A stretch of DNA of 7,013 nucleotides from JAUWPO01 sp965603285 (GCA_965603285.1 CBFDCK010000157.1:1-7013), one strand, 5' to 3'; numbered from the stretch's first letter, positions 1-6,316 are shown. Numbers and translations: made by a program. The notes: generated from the sequence alone by a model not told the origin.

Positions 1-663
1 GCCCTTGTTAATATGGCTCAGAAGGCTTGGGAAGAGAGCTCGTCGATTGGTATACCCGGGACTCCTTTCTTGTTAATTAACGGGCAGCCGTACAGCGGTC
101 AATTAGATACTACGAGTCTGGCAATGTTGATAGAAGCGACCCTCCTGGAAAAGCGGCAATACGAAGACTGCCCTCCGATGACCATTGACCAAACCAAGGG
201 TTATGTTGCCACAATTGAGACCGAGAAGGGAGATATCACGATTGAGCTTTACGCAGAAGAAGCGCCCCTGGCTGTGAACAGTTTTGTCTTTCTGGCCCAG
301 GATGGTTGGTATGATAATGTCACTTTTCACCGCGTAGTTCCTGGGTTTGTGGCCCAGGCAGGTGATCCCAGCGGGACTGGAATGGGTGGTCCGGGGTATG
401 TTTTTGATAATGAGGTTTCTCCCGATCTGAAATTCGACCAACCTGGTTTGCTGGGCATGGCTAACTCAGGTCCGGGCACGAACGGCAGCCAGTTTTTCAT
501 CACCCACACCTCTGTGCCCCATCTGGATGGCAGCTACACGATCTTCGGACGCGTAATTTCGGGTATGGATGTAGTAGAAAGCCTGACACCCCGCGATCCA
601 TCGCAGTCTCCTGACTTACCCTCTGGTGATGTGATCCTTAGTATTAAGATTGAAAAAAGTTAG
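1..663 (+). CDS. DsbA-like thioredoxin fold / cyclophilin-type peptidyl-prolyl isomerase fusion (5' partial)
   Basis: The frame is open at base 1, so the true start lies upstream; the ATG at 13 is probably internal. Numbering from that ATG, residues 1-50 resemble the end of a DsbA/thioredoxin_4 domain: a helix, then Gly-Thr-Pro (16-18, the cis-proline loop), a strand, and an Asn-Gly turn (23-24). The CxxC site would lie outside the window. Residues 64-216 form a complete cyclophilin domain, which catalyses cis-trans isomerisation of Xaa-Pro bonds. Visible catalytic positions are Arg107, Phe112 and Gln115 (CypA R55, F60, Q63), with the GTNGSQFFIT block at 155-164. The CypA W121 position is His170 and H126 is Tyr174, so cyclosporin-type binding is probably weak. 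If exported, the protein would combine disulfide and proline chemistry in folding. The signal peptide or membrane anchor cannot be seen. The cyclophilin call is near certain; the thioredoxin part is likely. Confidence 0.93.
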   Translation, partial: ALVNMAQKAWEESSSIGIPGTPFLLINGQPYSGQLDTTSLAMLIEATLLEKRQYEDCPPMTIDQTKGYVATIETEKGDITIELYAEEAPLAVNSFVFLAQDGWYDNVTFHRVVPGFVAQAGDPSGTGMGGPGYVFDNEVSPDLKFDQPGLLGMANSGPGTNGSQFFITHTSVPHLDGSYTIFGRVISGMDVVESLTPRDPSQSPDLPSGDVILSIKIEKS

Positions 664-712
664 GTTATGAGAGCTGGAATTTATTTCTTGTAATCGCGAT
701 TGAAGTCACTTT

Positions 713-762
713 TAGGAGCTGACGCTGGCAATCCACCTGCGTGGATTGGCCTTTGGCTCCTA
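713..762 (+). terminator. Long stem-loop after the cyclophilin gene, possible terminator without U-tract
   Basis: The outer arms TAGGAGC (713-719) and GCTCCTA (756-762) are perfect complements. Inside them, CAATCCAC (729-736) pairs perfectly with GTGGATTG (741-748) across a CTGC loop, extended by GG/CC. The outer and inner stems are separated by an internal loop. The structure starts about 50 bases after the cyclophilin stop, where a terminator is expected. However, no run of T follows on either strand, so a standard intrinsic terminator is not shown. It could instead stabilise the mRNA 3' end or be a dispersed repeat. Confidence 0.35.
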
Positions 763-836
763 GGGCATAACTTCAGCCGGCGGATCTGTGGTAGTTGAGT
801 CGCGTTGAATCAGATGAAATGTCATTGTGGGGTTTG

Positions 837-854
837 TCCTGAGCATGCGCAGGA
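837..854. repeat. 18-base imperfect palindrome
   Basis: TCCTG (837-841) and CAGGA (850-854) flank a GCATGC core (843-848), with one mismatched symmetric pair. It is a candidate protein-binding dyad, but it lies about 150 bases before the next start codon and no partner promoter is evident. It may be chance. Confidence 0.25.
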
Positions 855-990
855 GTGGCACAAAATGAATGCTAAGCCGATGCAATCTCAGCCCAGTCTG
901 CAACGCCCTAGGGAAGATCGTGCAGCAGTTGTAATGTGGCGTTATTCTGATTAATCGATCACAGTTTAGTAGTACAACGATTGAAAATCT

Positions 991-996
991 GAGGTG
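991..996 (+). promoter_or_regulatory. Ribosome binding site deciding a TTG start
   Basis: GAGGTG lies seven bases before the TTG at 1004 and is the best Shine-Dalgarno match near the gene. The first in-frame ATG downstream (codon 41, about 1124) falls inside the first hydrophobic segment and would cut it. This supports initiation at TTG. Confidence 0.6.
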
Positions 997-1003
997 TGTT
1001 TTT

Positions 1004-2284
1004 TTGAACCAGGCTTCACAACCAACAGCATCAAATCAAAAAAGAGAAACTGATTGGCTTTCCGCCTTGCAGTTTGGTCTCAGCGTTCTGGCGATCGTAA
1101 TATTATTGAGCCTGGGATTGATCATGGCACTAGTAGGGTTGGTGGATCTTTCGACCCAACCGACTTCGTCTGGAAGTGCGCTGCCGATGCTGCTGTTGGC
1201 AGCCGCGTTCACAGCGTGTGGATTGCTGTTAATCCCATCGGCAGGGTATGCGTATTTAAGCACAACTGGGAAACCTAGATCCCACAGGCTGCTTGAATAT
1301 CGGTGGTTGAATCCCCGCTTGTTGATCTTTGCTTTGCCTTTTGTCCTTTTAACCGGACACTGGGCATCCGGGTCTGGGGGCGCGGCGCTGCTTGTCCTGC
1401 CGGTATTACACGTCCTGGCGGTCGGATTGCCGGCATGGTGGTTTACCTACCTGGGAGTGCGTGATCTTCCGCTAGGTTCACCGCAGCGAATGTGGGGCGT
1501 TTTTGGAAGCGGTTTGGTACTGGGTCCTTTTTTGATCATGCTGGCTGAATTGGCTGCTCTGTTCGTTTTCGTTTTTTTGGGTGCCATCTATATTGCCAAC
1601 CAGCCGGAACTGCTCGCCGATGTCGAATCGCTGATGGAGTGGCTTTTATCCAATAAACCGTCACCAGAGATGATCGTTGAGAAAATCGGACCTTATCTAC
1701 TGCGCCCGGTTGTTCTCTTTGGGGTGTTTGTTTTTGGAGCTTTAATTGTGCCTATGATCGAAGAAGCGATCAAGCCGATCGGAGTCTGGCTGCTCGCTGG
1801 CCGAGCCATATCTCCTGCAGGAGGCTTCGCTGCGGGTGTATTGAGCGGCGCGGGTTATGCGCTCTTTGAAAGCCTGATGCTCACCAGCGGCGGGGAGGAG
1901 TGGGCTGTTGTGGTCCTGGCCCGGATTGGGACAGCGGTGATTCACATCCTGACGACCGGGTTAATGGGTTTGGCACTGGTGCTGGCATGGCGGAACGGAA
2001 AATATTTGCGCTTAGGTCTGACCTATCTGGGAGTGGTAGCGATCCACGGTTTGTGGAATGGACTTACCCTGTTTGCTCTGGTAACGACTGGTCTTGACGA
2101 GTTTTCCGGCGGGGTTGAAATCCCGTCATTAATGTTGCGGCTGGGCGCACTAGCACCATACGGTCTGGCGGCATTGAGCACAGGCGCATTTATTGCTTTG
2201 ATATGGGTGAACCGGTCTTTAGCGAAATCGAAGGTGGGTGATGTTGACCACGATTTTGCTTTTGAGAGCAAATACCGACCGTGA
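1004..2284 (+). CDS. PrsW-family glutamic-type intramembrane protease
   Basis: This 426-residue polytopic membrane protein has about eight or more hydrophobic segments, beginning near residues 22-45, 60-85 and 104-120. The PrsW (MEROPS M82) signature is present in order: Glu253-Glu254-xx-Lys257, Tyr285 to Glu289 (the aromatic-x3-Glu motif), His314, and His348 in an IHGLWNG context. PrsW proteases cleave membrane proteins within or near the bilayer; Bacillus subtilis PrsW performs the first cut on anti-sigma factor RsiW. No anti-sigma or sigma gene is adjacent, so the substrate here is unknown. The length exceeds that of short PrsW proteins, owing to extra N-terminal membrane segments. The last 25 residues form a charged tail, presumably cytoplasmic. 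The start is TTG with a GAGGTG ribosome binding site. The gene ends 68 bases before dedA and may be partly cotranscribed with it. Family assignment is strong; function is inferred. Confidence 0.87.
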   Translation: MNQASQPTASNQKRETDWLSALQFGLSVLAIVILLSLGLIMALVGLVDLSTQPTSSGSALPMLLLAAAFTACGLLLIPSAGYAYLSTTGKPRSHRLLEYRWLNPRLLIFALPFVLLTGHWASGSGGAALLVLPVLHVLAVGLPAWWFTYLGVRDLPLGSPQRMWGVFGSGLVLGPFLIMLAELAALFVFVFLGAIYIANQPELLADVESLMEWLLSNKPSPEMIVEKIGPYLLRPVVLFGVFVFGALIVPMIEEAIKPIGVWLLAGRAISPAGGFAAGVLSGAGYALFESLMLTSGGEEWAVVVLARIGTAVIHILTTGLMGLALVLAWRNGKYLRLGLTYLGVVAIHGLWNGLTLFALVTTGLDEFSGGVEIPSLMLRLGALAPYGLAALSTGAFIALIWVNRSLAKSKVGDVDHDFAFESKYRP

Positions 2285-2290
2285 GAAGCG

Positions 2291-2299
2291 TGCTATAAT
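2291..2299 (+). promoter_or_regulatory. Extended -10 promoter for the DedA gene
   Basis: TGCTATAAT is a perfect extended -10 element (TGn-TATAAT), located just after the prsW-like stop codon. No good -35 hexamer lies at the correct distance, as is usual for extended -10 promoters. Transcription would begin near 2305, leaving a leader of about 48 bases before the ATG at 2353. Confidence 0.5.
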
Positions 2300-2343
2300 C
2301 CTGCAGCATACATGCCCCAAAGAATCCCGTGGGTGGGAAATGC

Positions 2344-2347
2344 GGAG
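2344..2347 (+). promoter_or_regulatory. Ribosome binding site for the DedA gene
   Basis: GGAG lies five bases before the ATG at 2353. It favours this start over the in-frame GTG at 2329, which would add eight residues that do not look like DedA N-termini. Confidence 0.55.
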
Positions 2348-2352
2348 CAATT

Positions 2353-3021
2353 ATGGAATTTATATCCTATCTAATTGACCTCTTCCTGCACCTGGACAAA
2401 CACTTGAGTCAAATCATCCAGAATTACGGTGTTTGGACCTACCTGCTTTTATTCTTGGTGATATTCATGGAGACTGGATTTGTGGTGACGCCTTTTCTAC
2501 CAGGCGATTCGCTCCTATTCGCGGCGGGTACTTTTGCATCACCGGCGCTGGGTTCGTCATTGAACATCTTTTTATTGTGGGCTTTACTTTGTGCGGCGGC
2601 GATCCTGGGGGATACGGTCAATTATTGGATCGGTCATTTTATCGGACCGAAGGCGTTCACGGGTGAAGTTCGCTTCCTGAAGAAGGAATACCTGGACCGC
2701 ACACACGAATTCTATGAAAAACACGGCGGCAAGACAATTATTATCGCCCGTTTTATTCCCATTATCCGCACCTTTGCGCCTTTTGTGGCTGGTATCGGCG
2801 CGATGAGCTACGGGCGTTTCATCACATACAACGTGGTGGGGGGAGTAGTCTGGGTGACGATCTTCACGTTCGGCGGTTATTACTTCGGGAATCTGCCCTT
2901 CGTCAAGGAAAACTTCAGTCTCGTCGTGATAGCGATTATCTTTATCTCGGTGGTACCCATGATTTTTGAATTTATCAAACAACGTACAAGTGGGGCAAAA
3001 GAGGCGGGGGCGCAAGATTAG
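2353..3021 (+). CDS. DedA family (SNARE-associated / VTT domain) membrane protein
   Basis: This is a 222-residue integral membrane protein of typical DedA length, with hydrophobic segments near residues 25-48, 52-65, 70-95, 128-150, 158-182 and 187-207. DedA proteins are linked to membrane homeostasis, lipid-carrier or phospholipid translocation and proton-dependent transport. The residues known to be essential in Escherichia coli YqjA/YghB (E39, D51, R130, R136) appear here as Glu40, Asp52, Arg133 and Arg139 with matching spacing. They sit in the characteristic FLPGDSLLF region and the RFIP-x2-R block followed by PFVAGIGAM. The amphipathic N-terminus (1-20) has no cleavable signal. The C-terminal tail is basic and short. 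The gene has its own extended -10 promoter and a GGAG site. Its stop lies three bases from the stop of convergent acpS. The exact substrate cannot be told from sequence. Confidence 0.93.
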   Translation: MEFISYLIDLFLHLDKHLSQIIQNYGVWTYLLLFLVIFMETGFVVTPFLPGDSLLFAAGTFASPALGSSLNIFLLWALLCAAAILGDTVNYWIGHFIGPKAFTGEVRFLKKEYLDRTHEFYEKHGGKTIIIARFIPIIRTFAPFVAGIGAMSYGRFITYNVVGGVVWVTIFTFGGYYFGNLPFVKENFSLVVIAIIFISVVPMIFEFIKQRTSGAKEAGAQD

Positions 3022-3024
3022 AGT

Positions 3025-3399
3025 TCAGCATTCCCCAATAGCAGACGCGACTGCGACTGCATATGTTCGGGTATGGCTTAAGCTGATCGACCAGTTGGAG
3101 AGACCGCGCTGCGATGCTAGTTGTGCTGCCTCGCCGGCAAGTTGCAAGATAGGCTGACCGGTATCTGCTCGGATAATTTCAATCTCCTGCCAGCCGATTG
3201 GACCTATGCCAGTACCTAGAGATTTAGCTACTGCTTCTTTGGCTGCAAAACGTGCCGCCAGCGAGGCGGGTTTGTCTCCCACATCGGATAATTCAAGGGG
3301 CGTAAAAATTTTATTTAAAAGTCGGTCCCCATGACGATCGATGGCACTCTGGAAGCGTTCAATTTCGATCAGATCGATTCCGGTCACGATTTCAGGCAT
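3025..3399 (-). CDS. acpS: Holo-[acyl-carrier-protein] synthase
   Basis: This 124-residue protein is of standard AcpS length. It transfers 4'-phosphopantetheine from coenzyme A to the serine of apo-ACP, activating fatty acid synthesis in the cytoplasm. Visible family motifs are the N-terminal GIDLIEIERF block with metal-ligand Asp9, FTPLEL (32-37), the central ARFAAKEAVAKSLGTGI block with Glu55 (the second metal-binding acid) and Lys59, and the C-terminal SLSHTRTYAVAVA strand. The ATG at 3399 is the only suitable start. The nearest Shine-Dalgarno-like sequence (GAGGT) is 13 bases away, longer than usual, so initiation may be weak or rely on coupling to the upstream gene, which ends 29 bases earlier. 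It is probably the last gene of an operon with the two M16 peptidase genes, with no obvious functional link to them. Confidence 0.96.
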   Translation of the reverse strand: MPEIVTGIDLIEIERFQSAIDRHGDRLLNKIFTPLELSDVGDKPASLAARFAAKEAVAKSLGTGIGPIGWQEIEIIRADTGQPILQLAGEAAQLASQRGLSNWSISLSHTRTYAVAVASAIGEC

Positions 3400-3428
3400 G
3401 ATGGATTTAGTAACCTCAAAACAGTAGT

Positions 3429-4733
3429 CTAATCGGGCCCAGCAACCGCAACTGCTAGCGTACGTGGGTCAAGATACCTGCGGGCTGCAACCAGAACTTC
3501 TTCGGATGTTATCGATTTTATCAGGTCGGGGTAGCGGCGGTAGTAATCCAGACCTAACTGGTAGCGTTCCAGGTTCCTCAGGGCGGCGGCGACTCCGGCG
3601 TTTGATTCAAGTGAGAGCGGCAGGCGACCGACGAAATTTGCTTGGCTGTCAGCTAACTCTTCATCGCTAACCGGTTCAGTGACAAAACGAGAAATCTCTT
3701 TATTTATCAGGTCGATGGCTTGTTCAACATTGTCTGGATTAACGCCAGCTGATACGTACCAAGGACCCGGACCGACACCACCGCTCAGGGAGCTGCCGAC
3801 GTGGTAAGCAAGCCCGACCTTCTCTCGAACTGCTTCACCAAGACGCCCCATCATCCCAAATTGACCGAGCACGCTGTTCCCGAGGGAGGCTGCCAGGAAA
3901 TCCTCGGAGCGGCGTGGTGGTCCGGCTGTTCCTAAGACGATGTCTGATTGCGATTTTCCGGCGATGGTGACTCGCTCGGTCTCGGCTTCGCTTCGTGGAT
4001 TCAGTGGGGGAAGTACGACGGGTTCTGTTTGTTCTGGATTGTCCCAGTCTGCGAGGCTATGGGAGACCTTATCGATTGCCTGTGTTGGATCTACTGCGCC
4101 CACGATGGTAATGACCATGCCGCGCGGACCGAAATGCTCCCGGTGGAATTCCTGCAGGTCAGTCCGTGTAATAGCCTGCACGGTCTCCGGGTAGCCGTCT
4201 TCGGGACGGCTGTAGGGATGACCGTCGTACACGAGCTTGTCAAAAGCCAGGGACGCCATTTGCCCGGTGTCCTGGGCGCGAATAGCCAAGGCAGTTAGAA
4301 GCTGGGCGCGCAGACGTTCCACCTGTTCTTCTGGGAAAATTGGGCGCCGCAAAGCTTCGCTTAGTAAATCAAGCAGCAGATCAAGGTCTTCGGCCAGGGC
4401 TTTGCCGTTAAATCCAATGGTATGAGTTGCACCACCAAGACCTAGGCTGGCTCCAACAGATTCTAAAGCGTCAAATATATCCTGAAAGCTGCGGTTATTT
4501 GTGCCCCTCATTAGGGCTGATACAGTGAAGTCCGCTAATCCAAGTTTTTGGTCGGAATCAAAAAGGGCACCAGCAGGTAAATAGCCGCTGATCACGACTG
4601 ATGGGCTGTTGAAGTTCGAACGGCTCAGGATGACTATGCCGTTTGCAAGTTCAATCCGGGTGAAATCATCAGGACCGGGCAGCGTGGAGTTTAAAGTGGA
4701 ATTTGTGGTATGTGTGTTGGGATGAATGAGCAT
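3429..4733 (-). CDS. M16B peptidase-like protein, non-catalytic (Arg/Tyr) subunit
   Basis: This 434-residue M16 (pitrilysin/mitochondrial processing peptidase-like) protein has the two-domain length of M16B subunits. The zinc motif HxxEH is destroyed: where the neighbouring paralogue has His-Trp-Val-Glu-His, this protein has Asp68-Phe-Thr-Val-Ser72, within the still recognisable frame GL-x10-GT (65-78). The distal zinc-ligand glutamate is also absent. The C-terminal half keeps a conserved Arg303-x6-Tyr310 pair in a REKVGLAY context, followed by a glycine-rich stretch (318-323). In heterodimeric M16B enzymes such as Thermus TTHA1264/1265 and Sphingomonas SPH2681/2682, one subunit supplies zinc and the other the Arg/Tyr pair. 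This gene fits the second role. No signal peptide is seen, so it is probably cytoplasmic. The gene lies 56 bases after the catalytic partner. No clear Shine-Dalgarno site precedes the ATG at 4733, although AAGGTG lies 14 bases upstream. Confidence 0.92.
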   Translation of the reverse strand: MLIHPNTHTTNSTLNSTLPGPDDFTRIELANGIVILSRSNFNSPSVVISGYLPAGALFDSDQKLGLADFTVSALMRGTNNRSFQDIFDALESVGASLGLGGATHTIGFNGKALAEDLDLLLDLLSEALRRPIFPEEQVERLRAQLLTALAIRAQDTGQMASLAFDKLVYDGHPYSRPEDGYPETVQAITRTDLQEFHREHFGPRGMVITIVGAVDPTQAIDKVSHSLADWDNPEQTEPVVLPPLNPRSEAETERVTIAGKSQSDIVLGTAGPPRRSEDFLAASLGNSVLGQFGMMGRLGEAVREKVGLAYHVGSSLSGGVGPGPWYVSAGVNPDNVEQAIDLINKEISRFVTEPVSDEELADSQANFVGRLPLSLESNAGVAAALRNLERYQLGLDYYRRYPDLIKSITSEEVLVAARRYLDPRTLAVAVAGPD

Positions 4734-4766
4734 TTGTAATCTTTTTGCACCTTGTCTTTGATTATG

Positions 4767-4792
4767 TAGTCAAAATAATCTCAATGGTGTCA
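4767..4792 (-). repeat. 26-base upstream element, copy A (before the non-catalytic M16 gene)
   Basis: Read on the minus strand, this runs TGACA-CC-ATTGAGATTA-TT-TTGACTA and begins with the TGA stop of the catalytic M16 gene. It matches copy B (6148-6173) at 23 of 27 aligned columns, with one single-base gap on each side. The last base lies 34 bases from the start codon at 4733. Part of it also forms a perfect 6-base inverted repeat, GATTAT/ATAATC (4760-4780, 9-base loop). It is a candidate operator or internal promoter region; no clean -10/-35 pair can be fitted. Confidence 0.45.
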
Positions 4793-6079
4793 TACCAGTT
4801 TTCCGTTCTCAGTAGGTTGGTAGACGCCTAAAATGCGGTTCTGGGGACGCAGGTAGGTTTGGGCTGCACGTTGTACATCGTGTGGGGTGATCTCCGCTAG
4901 GTTGTCAAGGAACTGTAGAAACCAATCGTAGGTGGCGACCATTTCCGATATACCGAGCCAGAATGCTTGATTGGTTATGCTTTCGCTGCCGTATGCAAAC
5001 AGGGCGCGTGCTTGTTTGAGGGCGCGTGCCAGGCTATCCCCGCTTGGTGGTTGATCCTGGAGACGCTTGATCTGGTCGTCGACGGTTGAGATAACTTTTT
5101 CTGCGCTGCTTGCAGGGTGAACGATAGAGCTGATCGTGTAAAGGAACGGGTCCTGGGTAGCCTGTACGCCTCCGTGAACGCTGACTGCAAGCTCTTGCTC
5201 AACCAACGCAAGATACAGGAGAGAGGTCTTATTTGAAATACCGGAGCCGAATAAATTGAGGTTGCTGGGACCGCTGAGCAGGCTGTCCAGCACCATCATC
5301 GCAAGGAAGTCTGGATGGTGTGCAGGGGGAATATGATAAGCCATCTGTACATATGTCGTTTCAGCGGGTCCTTCAACTGTTACGCGTCTTTCACCGGATT
5401 GAGGTGGCTCTGCGCGGAATTTGTGTGGCGGATTGTTCCCTGCAGGTATGGATTCGTACGCAGCCCGTACCTTTGAGAGCATATCATCTGTATCAAAATC
5501 GCCGGCAATAGCCAAAACAGCGTTGTTGGGGACGTAATAATTGCGGTAGTGCCTGTACAAATCATCACGTTCTATTGTTTGCAGGTCAGCCATATCGCCG
5601 ATCACCATATGGTGGTAGGAGTGGACGCGAAAAGCAGCCGCTTGTACTTCTTCGGTGAGTTGGAAGTACGGCTCATTCTCGTTGCCTTGGCGCTCGGAGA
5701 TGATCACATTCCGTTCGGAGGAGACTTCATCAGGAGCGAAGAGGCTGTTTGACATGCGGTCCGCTTCCAGGCTGAGAGCCAGATCTATTTTTTCGGTTGG
5801 CAGGATTTCAAAATAAGTGGTCCAATCCAGGTGGGTGAACGCGTTCCACATACCGCCTTCACGGGAAATCGCCTTGTCCAATATACTCGACGAGTGTTTT
5901 GACGTGCCTTTAAACTGCATGTGCTCCACCCAGTGTGATATACCGGTGCTGCCAGCCCTCTCGTTGCGGGAGCCGATACGGTACCAGACCCAATGGCTTA
6001 TCAACGGGGCTGAATGAATTTCTCTAAGTAGAACGAGGAGACCGTTTTCTAAGGTGCGTTTAGTGATGGGCGTTTGCAT
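4790..6079 (-). CDS. M16B zinc peptidase, catalytic subunit
   Basis: This is a 429-residue M16 metallopeptidase when started at the ATG at 6079. The inverted zinc motif is intact: His49-Trp-Val-Glu52-His53, with Glu129 exactly 76 residues after the second His, the spacing of the third ligand in mitochondrial processing peptidase beta. The ERNVIISE block (122-129) is typical. The C-terminal half lacks the Arg/Tyr substrate-binding pair: the equivalent positions are Leu292 and Val299. It therefore probably needs the next gene's product, forming a heterodimer that degrades or processes peptides in the cytoplasm; no signal sequence is seen. The frame extends upstream to an ATG at 6115 and a TTG at 6127. 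I prefer 6079 because family members begin about seven residues before the RTLENGL strand, and an extended -10 element sits immediately upstream. It is the first gene of the operon with the M16 partner and acpS. Confidence 0.93.
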   Translation of the reverse strand: MQTPITKRTLENGLLVLLREIHSAPLISHWVWYRIGSRNERAGSTGISHWVEHMQFKGTSKHSSSILDKAISREGGMWNAFTHLDWTTYFEILPTEKIDLALSLEADRMSNSLFAPDEVSSERNVIISERQGNENEPYFQLTEEVQAAAFRVHSYHHMVIGDMADLQTIERDDLYRHYRNYYVPNNAVLAIAGDFDTDDMLSKVRAAYESIPAGNNPPHKFRAEPPQSGERRVTVEGPAETTYVQMAYHIPPAHHPDFLAMMVLDSLLSGPSNLNLFGSGISNKTSLLYLALVEQELAVSVHGGVQATQDPFLYTISSIVHPASSAEKVISTVDDQIKRLQDQPPSGDSLARALKQARALFAYGSESITNQAFWLGISEMVATYDWFLQFLDNLAEITPHDVQRAAQTYLRPQNRILGVYQPTENGKLV

Positions 6080-6085
6080 GCCAGG

Positions 6086-6094
6086 AATATAGCA
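6086..6094 (-). promoter_or_regulatory. Extended -10 promoter giving a probable leaderless mRNA
   Basis: On the minus strand TGCTATATT is an extended -10 element, and six bases (CCTGGC) separate it from the ATG at 6079. Transcription would thus begin at or beside the A of the start codon. No Shine-Dalgarno site precedes this ATG. The -35 position has only a poor match. It closely resembles the DedA promoter (TGCTATAAT followed by CCTG). Confidence 0.4.
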
Positions 6095-6147
6095 TAGAAC
6101 TGCGATTTTGGGCATGCTAATAATCAATTGGATACGGTATTAGTACA

Positions 6148-6173
6148 TAGTCAATTAATCTCAATAGATGTCA
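6148..6173 (-). repeat. 26-base upstream element, copy B (before the catalytic M16 gene)
   Basis: Read on the minus strand, this runs TGACA-TCT-ATTGAGATTA-A-TTGACTA, the same length as copy A and 23 of 27 aligned columns identical. Its last base lies 33 bases before the ATG at 6115, compared with 34 for copy A and its gene, and 69 bases before the preferred start at 6079. Being upstream of both members of a paralogous pair, it may be a shared regulator site or a relic of tandem duplication. Confidence 0.45.
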
Positions 6174-6249
6174 CAATGGAGGTACTTGGCAGGCTTAAGA
6201 TAGACTGCGCAACGAAATATATCATTAATGACCCGAAACCAGATGTTCA

Positions 6250-6272
6250 TAACCTCCGCTGCGCTCAGGTTA
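6250..6272. repeat. Small stem-loop with CGCTGCGCTC loop
   Basis: TAACCT (6250-6255) and AGGTTA (6267-6272) pair perfectly across an 11-base GC-rich loop. The loop plus the first stem bases contain CGCTGCGCTCAG, a string that in my recollection recurs in dispersed repeats of many bacterial genomes. No T-tract follows, so it is not a standard terminator. Confidence 0.4.
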
Positions 6273-6316
6273 CTCGTGATACATGAGGGGCAGTAATAAA
6301 CAATGCTAAGGAGATT

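Larger units (their letters stand above)
664..990. other. Intergenic region with stem-loop structures, no convincing gene
   Basis: This 340-base gap (with the ribosome binding site described below) separates the cyclophilin fusion from the prsW-like gene. It contains a 10-base perfect palindrome (AATCGCGATT, 692-701), a long stem-loop (713-762) and an 18-base imperfect palindrome (837-854, 16 of 18 positions symmetric). A 29-codon open frame at 865-954 has an AGGAG nine bases upstream, but nothing else supports it. I could not identify a convincing promoter for the downstream gene, nor a tRNA or riboswitch fold. Confidence 0.5.

Noticed and set aside
865..954. A 29-codon plus-strand frame with AGGAG nine bases upstream
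   Set aside because: The AGGAG belongs to the palindrome at 837-854, the peptide has no recognisable features, and frames of this size are expected by chance in a 340-base gap.
2244..2249. TTGACC as a -35 box for the dedA promoter
   Set aside because: It is 44 bases from the TATAAT at 2294-2299, far beyond the usual 16-18 base spacing.
2329..2352. GTG at 2329 as the dedA start
   Set aside because: The ATG at 2353 has GGAG at five bases and begins where DedA proteins usually begin. The extra eight residues look untranslated.
2584..3015. A 143-codon minus-strand open frame opposite dedA
   Set aside because: It lies wholly within the dedA gene, whose motifs are unmistakable, and its translation is highly charged without domain features.
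4760..4780. GATTAT/ATAATC inverted repeat as an intrinsic terminator between the M16 genes
   Set aside because: The stem is only six AT-rich pairs with no T-tract, and the genes appear to form one operon. It is noted as part of the shared element instead.
6161..6250. A 29-codon minus-strand frame preceded by GGAGG
   Set aside because: Only two bases separate GGAGG from the ATG, and the GGAGG is one arm of the stem-loop at 6250-6272. It also overlaps the 26-base element.
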